Positions 14,328 through 23,600 of a DNA stretch of 26,643 bases are shown here, in pieces. The stretch's first letter is position 1, and each line of letters starts with the position of its first letter. Origin of the DNA: an uncultured Chitinophaga sp. (lineage in GTDB: Bacteria > Bacteroidota > Bacteroidia > Chitinophagales > Chitinophagaceae); the NCBI RefSeq assembly GCF_937874145.1, contig NZ_CALNBI010000274.1, forward strand, positions 1 to 26,643, read 5' to 3'. Under the pieces are notes generated by a model. It worked only from the letters and a program-made list of their open reading frames with translations, ran no database searches and was not told the DNA's origin. The position numbers and the translations under genes were made by a program.

Positions 14328-15608
14328 TTAATGCTGATGCCCCCCGGTATTGGTTTGTTTGGCCAGGATGAAAAACGCCCCTTTCACCACCACCCGCGCG
14401 CCGGCAGGAATTTCCTTCAGCGGGGTGATTTCCGTATATCCCACATCCGTCGTGCCCTTCGCCACGGCGATCCGTTCGAAAGTCAGGCCGTTGGCCGGAG
14501 CGGCTTTCTCCTGCTCCTTGTGGTCATGCGGCTCAGTCGCGTCGTGGTCATGCTTTTCGCCGTTTTCGTCGTGATGTTCATGTTCGGCGTGTGCGTCGGT
14601 AACGATGAAAATGTAGTCCTGTCCCTGGTGGCTGACCAGCGCTTCCGTAGGCACGGCGGGCACAACGGCTTTTTCCAGGCTGATGAGGGCGGTAATGCCC
14701 ATCCCGTCGATCAGGCCTGACTTATCACCTTTCACCATCGCGTGAACGCTTACGGCTTTGCTTTCGCCTTCGAAAGTGGATCCCAGCGAGAAGATTTCCG
14801 CATCGTATTCTTTCCCGGGATTGTTGGTAAGGGTGAAGTGGATGAGCTGGCCTTTCTTCAGTTTGGGCAGGTCTTTTTCAAAAACGAACAAATCCAGGTG
14901 CAGCTGGCTGTTGTCTACCACCTCCGCCACCGGCGTATTCACATCCACCGCGCTGCCGAGGTTCACGGAAATATTGCTGACAACGCCGTTGATGGGACTG
15001 CGCAGGCTGATCACGGAAATCAGTTTGCCGGTAGTGAGGTTATCGGTGTTGATGCCCATCAGCCCGATCTGTTCTTTCAGCGCGGCGCGGCGGGTGCGCA
15101 GCTCGGATAGTGAGGATTCCGCGGCCTGGAGGTTTTTCAGGGCGCCGGCGTTACCGCTCGTCAGTTCCTGCTGGCGGGTAAGTTCCTGTTGCGCCAGCTG
15201 GATTTTGGGCTGGATGGCGAGGAATTCTTCCTGCAACAGCAGGAACTGCGGATTGGCAATCGTCGCAATCACCTGGCCTTTCGAAACGGTATTTCCCGTC
15301 TGGATCAGCAGGGACCTGATCATGCCGCTGTAGATGGAATTGATAGTCGCCCTGTTCTGATTCGGTACTTTCAGCACGCCGTTTGCTCTCAGGGAAGCGG
15401 TCAGCTGCTTGCTTTCGATCTTCCCCAGCCGGACGCCGATACTCTTCATTTGTTCGCTGGTGAGCGAAGCCGTGCTTTCATTTACATGCTCATGCGCATG
15501 CGCTTCCTCCCCGGCTTCGGCCGATTGTTCCTGTCCGCCTTTGCCGGCACAGGAAATGAAGGTGGCTGCAAGCGAAAAATAAGCGAGGAAAATCAATATT
15601 CTGTTCAT
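14328..15608 (-). CDS. RND efflux periplasmic adaptor lipoprotein (CzcB/CusB-like), His-rich
   Basis: The product is 426 residues. A lipoprotein signal ends at Cys20 (FISC). Around 36-41 there is an HAHEH motif. The adaptor core is lipoyl/barrel-sandwich at about 80-115 and 200-235 (SPINGVVSNISVNLGSAVDV), with a helical hairpin at about 120-185 and a beta-barrel after it. An unusual loop at 340-363 is packed with His and acidic residues (HAEHEHHDENGEKHDHD...), and the last residues are GGHQH. These suggest binding of Zn, Co, Ni or Cu in the periplasm before hand-over to the pump. It starts 21 nt after the pump-channel fusion gene on the same strand, so the two are one operon. Confidence 0.92.
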   Translation of the reverse strand: MNRILIFLAYFSLAATFISCAGKGGQEQSAEAGEEAHAHEHVNESTASLTSEQMKSIGVRLGKIESKQLTASLRANGVLKVPNQNRATINSIYSGMIRSLLIQTGNTVSKGQVIATIANPQFLLLQEEFLAIQPKIQLAQQELTRQQELTSGNAGALKNLQAAESSLSELRTRRAALKEQIGLMGINTDNLTTGKLISVISLRSPINGVVSNISVNLGSAVDVNTPVAEVVDNSQLHLDLFVFEKDLPKLKKGQLIHFTLTNNPGKEYDAEIFSLGSTFEGESKAVSVHAMVKGDKSGLIDGMGITALISLEKAVVPAVPTEALVSHQGQDYIFIVTDAHAEHEHHDENGEKHDHDATEPHDHKEQEKAAPANGLTFERIAVAKGTTDVGYTEITPLKEIPAGARVVVKGAFFILAKQTNTGGHQH

Positions 15609-15629
15609 CTGCTTCGGATTGAGTGGATA

Positions 15630-18600
15630 TTATTGATTGATGAAATAGTTATAGGTAATAACAGACTGATTGTAGGTATTCAGGTTGTCGAGGTAATTGC
15701 GCTGGATGTCGATTGCCTGGGAAAGGAACTGTGATAACTCCGCAAAACTGATCTCACCGGCGCGGTAAGCCAATGTAGCGGCTTTCAGGATCTCTTCCGC
15801 CTGGCGGAGCCCCGTCGTTTCATAGAATTGCAGCAGGCTGGCATTCTTCTCCACTTCTTTCCGGGCATTGGTGCGCTGGGTGTTGAACACCTGCAGATTG
15901 TAGGCGTACTGCTTTTCCTGGACGCTGGTTTCCGCCTGTGCTACACGCACCTTGTTTTTATAGGACCCGGCGCCCAGCAGCGGGATCGACGCGGTTACGG
16001 AAAAGCCGGTAAAGGGATCGTTCAAACCATACAGGCGCTGGCTGAAGAACCTGCCTGAGAATTCCGGCATGTTCTCGTTCCGCGCCACGGCCACGCCGGC
16101 CTGCGCAATCGACACGTTCTGTCGTTCCAGCTGGAGAACGGGATGCAGGCTGCCGGCCAGGAATGGCGGAAGCGGCAGCTTCTCCAGCGGGTCCGCTACG
16201 GGAAGCGTCGTTTCTTCCGTATTCAAAACCTGGCGCAGGAGCTCCTGCTGCATTTGGATATCCTTGTCCGCTTGCGCGATTTGCGCTTTCAGCTCTTTCA
16301 GCCTTACGATGGCGGCGATGCTGTCGAGGCCGGGACTGTCGCCTGTTTTCACTTTCAGCCGTGCCGCATCGGAAAGCGTCTGGTAAATACTGTCGAGCCG
16401 CTGGAAGAGTGCGCGTTTGTCCTGCAGGAACCATAATTGATAATAAACGCTCCGCACGTCCCTTTTCACGCCGGCATCGATCACGGCGGCGTTGGCCTGC
16501 GCGTATTTCAGCTGTTCGCCATACAGTTTTTTCTGCGATGAATACAGTCCCGGCCAGGCAATGCCCTGGGAAACGCCGATTTTCAGGATGCCGGTTTTGT
16601 CGCTGGGGCGGTAATCTTCGTTTTCGGCGAATATCCCCGTTTTAGGCAGCAGGCTGGCGGTTTTGACCTGCGCTTTCCCTTTGCCGATCATCTCCTGCCC
16701 CACCGCATATTGCAGGTTGCCTTTGGCCGACTGCATGACTTCGGCGATGGTGGCGCGCTTGCCCGGCGCTTCCTGAGCGCTGGCGCCCATGCTGAACAAA
16801 GAAACGGCCGGGATCAGGAGGATCATGGTTGCGGAGGGCTTCAGCTTCATGCCGCCGCCTTTCCCGGAAAACAGGATGTACAGCAGGGGCAATACGATCA
16901 ATGTGAGGAATGTAGCCGATACGAGCCCGCCGATTACAACGGTGGCCAGCGGCTTCTGCACTTCCGCCCCCGCGCCGGTAGACAGCGCCATGGGTATAAA
17001 GCCGAACGAAGCCACGGTAGCTGTCATCAAAACCGGACGGAGCCTTATTTTGGTGCCCTCGAGCACACGGGCGATCACATCTTTCATACCTTCTTTTTCG
17101 AGTTGATTGAATGTGCTGATCAGTACGATGCCATTCAGTACCGCCACGCCGAACAACGCGATAAAACCCACGCCGGCGGAAATGCTGAATGGCATGCTGC
17201 GCAGTAACAGCGCCAATACCCCGCCGATGGCGCTCATGGGAATAGCGGTGAATATCAATGCCGCTTCTTTAAACGATCCGAATGTAAAGTAGAGCAGCAT
17301 AAAGATCAGGGCCAGCGATACCGGTACGGCGATGCTCAGCCTGGCGGTGGCTTCCTGCAGGTTTTCGAAAGTGCCGCCGTAGGTCAGGTAGTAACCGGTG
17401 GGCAGCAGCCTGGCGGCGGAAAGTTTTTCCTGTATTTCTTCTACCACGCTTTCCACATCCCGGCCGCGCACGTTAAAACCAACCACGATCCGGCGCTTGC
17501 CTTCTTCCCGGCTGATCTGCGCGGGCCCTTCCTTGATGGCGACCGTGGCGATCTGGTCGAGCGGGATCTGGTTGCCGTCGGGCAATGCGATGAAGAGGTT
17601 GCTGACGTCTTCCATGGAAGAGCGGTTGGCACTGTCAAGCCGCACCACCAGGTCGAATTTTCTTTCGTTTTCAAAAACCACGCTGGCGGCCTTTCCGGCG
17701 AATGCTGTGCTGACGGTATTGTTGATGTCTGAAATATTGAGTCCGTATCCCGCGATCTTCGCGCGGTCATAGGTAACGGTGATCTGCGGAAGCCCGGTCG
17801 TGCGTTCGATCTGCGGCGCAGTGGCGCCTTTCACGCCCTGTACAACGGCTGCCACTTTGGGTGCGAGCATGGCCAGCGTATCGATATTTTCGCCGAATAT
17901 TTTGATGGCCACATCCTGGCGCACCCCTGTCATCAGTTCATTGAACCGCATCTGGATGGGCTGCGACGCTTCGAAGAAAACGCCGGGGATCACCTCCAGT
18001 TTTTCCAGCATGCGTTCCGCCAGTTCCGCATAACTTTCATCGGAATCCCATTCCTTCTGCGGCTTGAGGGTGATGATCAGGTCGGAAGCTTCCGGCGGCA
18101 TGGGGTCTGTCGGCACCTCCGCGGTACCGGTTTTGCCCACCACCATTTTAACTTCCGGGAACGATTTGATGATCCTGCTGGCTTGCATGGATGTTTCAAT
18201 GCTTTGCGACAGCGACGAGCCCTGGGGCAGGATGCAATGGAAGGCATAATCGCCTTCCTGGAGCTGCGGGATGAATTCTCCGCCCATCCGGCTGAATATC
18301 AAAATTGTGACCGCCAGCAAAAATACGGCAATGCTGACGACAAGGTATTTGAACCTGATGGCGGCGCGGAGCAGCGGCGCATATTGGCGCTGGAAGAAGT
18401 CCATCATCCTGTCTGCGAATGTCCTTTTGGCCGGGAACTTTTTCGGTAAAATTAAAGCAGACATCATTGGGATGTAGGTGAGCGAAAGGATGAGCGCGCC
18501 CAGGATGGCGAACCCCACCGTTTGCGCCATAGGGCGGAACATCTTGCCTTCAATTCCCACCAGCGACAGGATAGGAATGTACACGATCAGGATGATGATC

Positions 18601-19955
18601 TCACCGAATGCGGCGCTGTTCCGGATTTTGGTTGCCGACTGGAATACTTCCTCATCCATCTCCGCCTGCGTCATCCTCACCTGCGATTTCCGTAACCCGA
18701 GATGGTGCATCGTCGCTTCCACGATGATCACCGCGCCGTCAACGATGAGCCCGAAGTCGATGGCGCCCAGGCTCATGAGGTTGGCGCTGACGCCGAAAAG
18801 GTTCATCATCCCCAGTGCAAACAGCATGGACAATGGAATGGCCGAAGCTACGATCAAACCGGCGCGCATGTTCCCGAGGAAGATCACCAGTACGAAAATT
18901 ACGATGAGCGCTCCTTCGATCAGGTTGGTTTTTACGGTATTGATCGCGCGGTCCACGAGCCCCGTGCGGTCGGAATACGCTTCGATTTCAATGTCTGCCG
19001 GCAGGGAAGATTGGATGGTTTTCATCTTTTCCTTTACCCTCGCCACCACTTCCGCGCTGTTGGCGCCTTTCAGCATCATCACGATGCCGCCGACGGCTTC
19101 TTTGTCGCCGTTGTACGTGAGTGCGCCGTAACGTACCGCGCTGCCGAGGCGGACTTCCGCCACATTTTTGATCAGTACGGGGATGCCGTTGGTATTCTTC
19201 ACAACGATATTGCCAATGTCTTCCAGGTTGGTAACGAGCCCGATCCCGCGGATGAAATATGCGTTCGGTTTTTTGTCGATATAAGCGCCGCCGGTGTTTT
19301 CATTGTTGGCCTGCAGTGCGGTGAATATTTCCGGGATGCTGACGTTCAGCGCTTTCAGGCGCGCCGGGTTCACCGCTACTTCATATTGCTTTACCAGGCC
19401 GCCGAAGCTGTTTACTTCTGCGATGCCGGGCGTACCATAGAGCTGGCGGGCTACGATCCAGTCCTGCATGGTGCGCAGGTCCATGGCGGAGTATTTTTCT
19501 TCGCTGCCTTTTTTGGGGTGGATGATATATTGATATATTTCCCCGAGGCCGGTGCTCACCGGCGCCAGTTCAGGCCTTCCCATGCCGGATGGGATCTTTT
19601 CTTCCGCTTCCTTCAACTTTTCGTTGATCAGCTGGCGGGCGAAATATATATCGATGTCGTCATGAAAAACGACGGTGATCACTGACAGCCCGAACCGGGA
19701 TATAGACCGCATTTCTTCCAGGTTGGGAAGGTTGGCCAGGCTTTGCTCGACCGGGTAAGTGATCAGCTGTTCCACTTCCTGGGATGCAAGCGTAGGGGCG
19801 CGTGTGATGATCTGGACCTGGTTGTTGGTGATGTCGGGCACCGCGTCGACCGGCAGCCGGCCGGCACTCCAAATGCCCCAGGCCACCAACGCCAGCGTCA
19901 TCAAACCAATAATCAGTTTATTCCTGATGGAAAAGCTAATGATTCTGCTTAGCAT
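15630..19955 (-). CDS. CzcA-type RND metal pump fused to a TolC-type outer-membrane channel
   Basis: The product is 1441 residues. Residues 1-1035 are a heavy-metal RND transporter: MLSRIISFSIRNKLIIGL start, PDITNNQVQI, and the TM4 motif DFGLIVDGAVIIVE with D400, D406 and E413, close in position and sequence to CzcA. This form of the motif is typical of divalent-cation pumps (Zn/Co/Cd/Ni) rather than Cu/Ag pumps. At 1036 a Met opens MKLKPSATMILLIPAVSLFS and GASA-QE, a signal-peptide-like segment. Residues about 1065-1441 are an outer membrane efflux protein with long coiled-coil helices. Thus one chain supplies both inner pump and outer channel, perhaps cut after the ASA site. It is followed by the adaptor gene and preceded by a DUF6660-like gene. 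Similar fusions are known to me from Bacteroidetes. Confidence 0.93.
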   Translation of the reverse strand: MLSRIISFSIRNKLIIGLMTLALVAWGIWSAGRLPVDAVPDITNNQVQIITRAPTLASQEVEQLITYPVEQSLANLPNLEEMRSISRFGLSVITVVFHDDIDIYFARQLINEKLKEAEEKIPSGMGRPELAPVSTGLGEIYQYIIHPKKGSEEKYSAMDLRTMQDWIVARQLYGTPGIAEVNSFGGLVKQYEVAVNPARLKALNVSIPEIFTALQANNENTGGAYIDKKPNAYFIRGIGLVTNLEDIGNIVVKNTNGIPVLIKNVAEVRLGSAVRYGALTYNGDKEAVGGIVMMLKGANSAEVVARVKEKMKTIQSSLPADIEIEAYSDRTGLVDRAINTVKTNLIEGALIVIFVLVIFLGNMRAGLIVASAIPLSMLFALGMMNLFGVSANLMSLGAIDFGLIVDGAVIIVEATMHHLGLRKSQVRMTQAEMDEEVFQSATKIRNSAAFGEIIILIVYIPILSLVGIEGKMFRPMAQTVGFAILGALILSLTYIPMMSALILPKKFPAKRTFADRMMDFFQRQYAPLLRAAIRFKYLVVSIAVFLLAVTILIFSRMGGEFIPQLQEGDYAFHCILPQGSSLSQSIETSMQASRIIKSFPEVKMVVGKTGTAEVPTDPMPPEASDLIITLKPQKEWDSDESYAELAERMLEKLEVIPGVFFEASQPIQMRFNELMTGVRQDVAIKIFGENIDTLAMLAPKVAAVVQGVKGATAPQIERTTGLPQITVTYDRAKIAGYGLNISDINNTVSTAFAGKAASVVFENERKFDLVVRLDSANRSSMEDVSNLFIALPDGNQIPLDQIATVAIKEGPAQISREEGKRRIVVGFNVRGRDVESVVEEIQEKLSAARLLPTGYYLTYGGTFENLQEATARLSIAVPVSLALIFMLLYFTFGSFKEAALIFTAIPMSAIGGVLALLLRSMPFSISAGVGFIALFGVAVLNGIVLISTFNQLEKEGMKDVIARVLEGTKIRLRPVLMTATVASFGFIPMALSTGAGAEVQKPLATVVIGGLVSATFLTLIVLPLLYILFSGKGGGMKLKPSATMILLIPAVSLFSMGASAQEAPGKRATIAEVMQSAKGNLQYAVGQEMIGKGKAQVKTASLLPKTGIFAENEDYRPSDKTGILKIGVSQGIAWPGLYSSQKKLYGEQLKYAQANAAVIDAGVKRDVRSVYYQLWFLQDKRALFQRLDSIYQTLSDAARLKVKTGDSPGLDSIAAIVRLKELKAQIAQADKDIQMQQELLRQVLNTEETTLPVADPLEKLPLPPFLAGSLHPVLQLERQNVSIAQAGVAVARNENMPEFSGRFFSQRLYGLNDPFTGFSVTASIPLLGAGSYKNKVRVAQAETSVQEKQYAYNLQVFNTQRTNARKEVEKNASLLQFYETTGLRQAEEILKAATLAYRAGEISFAELSQFLSQAIDIQRNYLDNLNTYNQSVITYNYFINQ

Positions 19956-20181
19956 GTAAGTACGAATGGTTAGTTATGATAATTGAAGTAACGGCGCACC
20001 GTTCCGCCTGGGTAAGCGGCGTTGCGAAGAATTAACGCGCAGCGGTATGGAAGAAATACATACCAAAATGCACACGTTCTTCCGCATTCCATACCGAAAC
20101 AGGTAATGGCGGCGGATTACGACGGCAACGCTTTCGGGTGCAGCACAATTAAAAGGTAAACGGCAGCCGGAATGGCTGGAA

Positions 20182-20502
20182 TTAAACGAGTTGGGGAGGT
20201 TGGAAGATGGGGAAAGCCTGTTCCGGATAGGAATGGCTGTGAAAGCTGTTGTAAGCGGATAAAGATGCAGGTAATGAAAGATCGACACTCACATGTTGGT
20301 GTACAAACGTCACCACCGAACAGCAGGAACACACGCATAACGGCGAACAGGCATCGCTGTGATGGCTGTGGTGATTGTCGGCCCGCTCCTGGACGGAGCT
20401 GTAATGATCATGCGAATCCGTACCGCCTAAGCCCTGGTCTGCACAAGGAATGCAGCTGAGGATGAGCAGGAGGATGGATAATATGATGGTGGCATATCGC
20501 AT
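20182..20502 (-). CDS. DUF6660-like small His/Cys-rich exported protein
   Basis: The product is 106 residues. It has a hydrophobic export signal (MRYATIILSILLLILSCIPC) with Cys17 and Cys20 at its end, possibly lipidated. A His-rich part (SHDHYSS, DNHHSHHSD) and a Cys cluster (CSPLCVCSCC) follow, and the C-terminus is FPIFQPPQLV. I recall proteins of this pattern, labelled DUF6660, directly upstream of CusA/CzcA-like pumps in Bacteroidetes. The residues suggest binding of a soft or transition metal in the periplasm, perhaps as a sensor or a small chaperone. It is separated from the pump gene by 226 nt with no other gene. Confidence 0.75.
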   Translation of the reverse strand: MRYATIILSILLLILSCIPCADQGLGGTDSHDHYSSVQERADNHHSHHSDACSPLCVCSCCSVVTFVHQHVSVDLSLPASLSAYNSFHSHSYPEQAFPIFQPPQLV

Positions 20503-20507
20503 GGCAA

Positions 20508-20515
20508 CAAAAATA
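20508..20515 (-). promoter_or_regulatory. Candidate -7 box of the metal-efflux operon
   Basis: On the minus strand TATTTTTG matches TAnnTTTG and ends five nt before the ATG at 20502. A TTTA about 17 nt upstream of it could serve as a poor -33 element. If used, the mRNA would have almost no leader. Confidence 0.4.
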
Positions 20516-20682
20516 TCGAATTCCGGATGAATTAAACGCGGATATACATAGGAAAATTAATGAAGGCGTGTTGCATTTAAGTATGCATAAGGTTGAATAT
20601 CAGATTACTGCCGCAAGTTTTTGCAGAGAAGCTTTTCCTGATGATTGCAGTGTGTTGCGGGCATGCCGCAGTGATCCGCGTT

Positions 20683-23600
20683 TCAGAATAACGGCGTATG
20701 CAGCGTACTGAAATCCGTTGATACGCTGCCGTCTTTCGCGGCTTCCAGGTACAACAAGTAATGCACAGGCTGTTCCGGGATATTGAGCGTAACGGAGCTC
20801 CCTTCTCCCAGCTGCTGTATGCGGATTGGATGGCCGTAGCCGTCGGTTTGAACAAGGTACCATTCGAACCGCAGCTGGTCTGTTTCGGGTAGCGAAAAAC
20901 GCCAGCCGTTGCCGGTGCTGACGAGCGCATTGTATGTCAGCTCGCTGCCGGGAAGCGTTGTGCGCGACGGCCGCAGGATTTTTACTTTCGGCAGAGGTGC
21001 CGGCGCGGGCGACCGGCCCCATAATCCGTTCAGCAGGTGCAGCTCTTTCTTGTGCCGTCCCTGGAGGTCGGTGAGGCCGTTGAACGAAACGAAATTGCGC
21101 GTTTCGAGATCCTGCCAGTTGGTGAGGAACGCCGGTGTTGGCGGTAGTTTGGCGAACGCGTCAACCGGCATCCTGTTGATGAATAAAAGGGTATTGCCGG
21201 CCAGCATGCGGCTGAGCCCGCTGGTATCGCCGGTGGCTTCTATGCCGAATGCATCTATCGCGGGCAATTGCTGCCGGAGCCAGGGCATGCTGCCCGGAAA
21301 GCCGGGGCGCATATGCAGGTCGGTTGTCACCAGCCTGGAAGAATCCGTTGCCTTGATGGCCGCCGCGAGGCCCTCCAGCCATTGCAGGTAACGCTGCTGC
21401 TGGTAAAGCAGCGCCGGCTTGAAATGATATTGCGCGAGCACCTGCCAGGCGTTGTTCCCCAGGTGCCAGGCCGTGATCGTTGTATCGTTGCGCCGCCTGG
21501 CCACGGTGGCGAGTATACGTTCCTGCATCCGCTCTAGCGCCCGCCCGTCTTTGTCCATATCCGTCACATCCGGCAGCCAGAACCCGTAATGCACGCGGAT
21601 ACCACGGCTGCCCGCTTCCGCCAGCACATTGCGGTCGTAGACGCCGGGCCCGTACCGGCGGATGGTGTTGACGCCCAGCTGCTGCATTTGCGCCATGTCG
21701 CTGGCGGTTTGCCGGCGCGTAAGCACATGCCTGTTACCGAACCATTCTTCCCCTTTCTGGTAAAACAACCCGCGCATGCTGTCAGGCAATACGTGGTGGG
21801 CGGTAGCGCCCCGCGCCCTTGCTTCCTGGATAACAGGCGCGGCGGCCGGCACCGGGCCATGGAGCCGCGGGTAATTTTTCAGCGATGTCAATATTTGCTC
21901 AGGTTGGCGGATCGCCCAGTCGATATATTTCGAAGTATCGCCCGCGGGCAAATGGGTGTCATGTGCGGTATTGAAAAATACCTGGGCCTGGATCTCGGGG
22001 AAAAGCATGCTGATGTCCCGGAACGCATCGCTGAGCCAGCGTGCCTGGCCGCCGGCATCCGCCGCGGAGCCCATTTCCGCAACCATCACCGGCAACCCGG
22101 ACCGGAAAAGCGGCAGGCGGTGGAAAGGTGCATACAGCTCCTGGAAAGCATACCACTCGCCGCCGCCATGCCCCGGCCCGTAGTTGAGGATGGTGACGCC
22201 TATCCAGTCCACGAATGCATTACCGGGGAAATAAGCACCGGCATTGGCTGCCTTCCAGGGATTCCATACCCAGATCGCATTTGCCGCACCGCGCTTTTGG
22301 AAAAGCGTGTGCACGTATTGCCAGGCCGCCTTGTATTCTTCCGGGGTATTGCCGCCGGAAGGCGACCAGGGATAGGCGGGATTGTCCGGCTCATGCGCAA
22401 AACGCAGGAACAAAGGCCGGTTCAATGCTTTTACTTCATCCGCGAACCGTTCCAGGTAGCCGTCAAAAATGCCCGTCGGGATTAAGGACATCACTTTCTG
22501 CTCCTGCCCCAGCCCGTCGATGCTGTGCCCGAAGCGCGACCGCCAGGGTTCCCAGGTGATCATCGGCACCGAACCGCTGTTGTAAACGGCCGCCAGGGTG
22601 TCTGGCAGCAGGTGTTCCGGTCCGTTGCCCCATGCGATGTACATCGATGTCAGCTGCATGCGTGGCATGCCCTGGCCCGACGGATTATAAGCCCCGGAAT
22701 AAAAAACACTCTGCCTGGGAGCAGGTTGGATCTCAGCGACGCCCTGCCGCCCGGTGGCCAGCCACCAGCTCAGTACGATAGCTCCCAGCAACAAAGGCAG
22801 TCCAAGTTTACGGATGCCGCTATACAAATGAATGTGACGGAATAACCAGAATTGTTTCTTCAGCAACAACGGATAAATCAACATCGTTTTCACCCAACCG
22901 TACCGGGCGGGGATTTTCCGTAACTGAAGGCTGGCGATGATATTGAATACCATGATCAGGCAGTTGATGCCTGCTATGGCCGCCATGAAAAGCGAATAAG
23001 GGTTCCAGTCGGCCTGCAGCCCGTATACGATCGCTGCCAGCGATATCACCAACACCAGGATGTTGGGAATATTCAGCCGCCAGTCGTCGGGCCCTGAATC
23101 GTCTTTCGGCGTAGGCAGGTACGGCACTTTTTTCCGGGCGATGGTATAAACGAAGCCGAGCAGGTAGATCCACCAGGTGCCTATAAACAACAATCCGCCC
23201 ACCACATGGAAGCCACGCTCTTCTTCTTCCATCACCCAGCGCTGCACGTAATGGCGGATCAGCACCACAGAGGCGATTGCCGGCATCGCCAGCAGGGAAA
23301 ACTCCACCAGGTCGGCCCGGAAAGGGATGTATCCCGTAAACAGCGAAACGACCGGCACGATGAAATTGATAAGAAACACGATCCCGGCAAGATAATGCAG
23401 CGGGATGGTGCCGTAATGCAGCCGTTGCAGCCAGGTGAACTGCCGGAACAATTTCGGGTAAGTGGTTACCAGCAATTCAAAAGTCCCCCTCGCCCATTTC
23501 AGCTGCTGGGCGTAATACGCGGAAAGCGTGTTAGGCACCAGGCCGCGGGTGAGCACTGCCGGCACGTAGCGCGACTTCCATCCTTTTGCGTGCAAGTGCA

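Noticed and set aside
18702..19685. A 327-residue plus-strand gene
   Set aside because: It is the complement of the CzcA pump coding region and shows only His/Arg/Asp-rich shadow sequence.
15630..19955. A copper/silver (CusA) assignment of the pump
   Set aside because: The TM4 motif has the DFG...DGA...E pattern of divalent-cation pumps, so a Cu/Ag label is not supported by the sequence.
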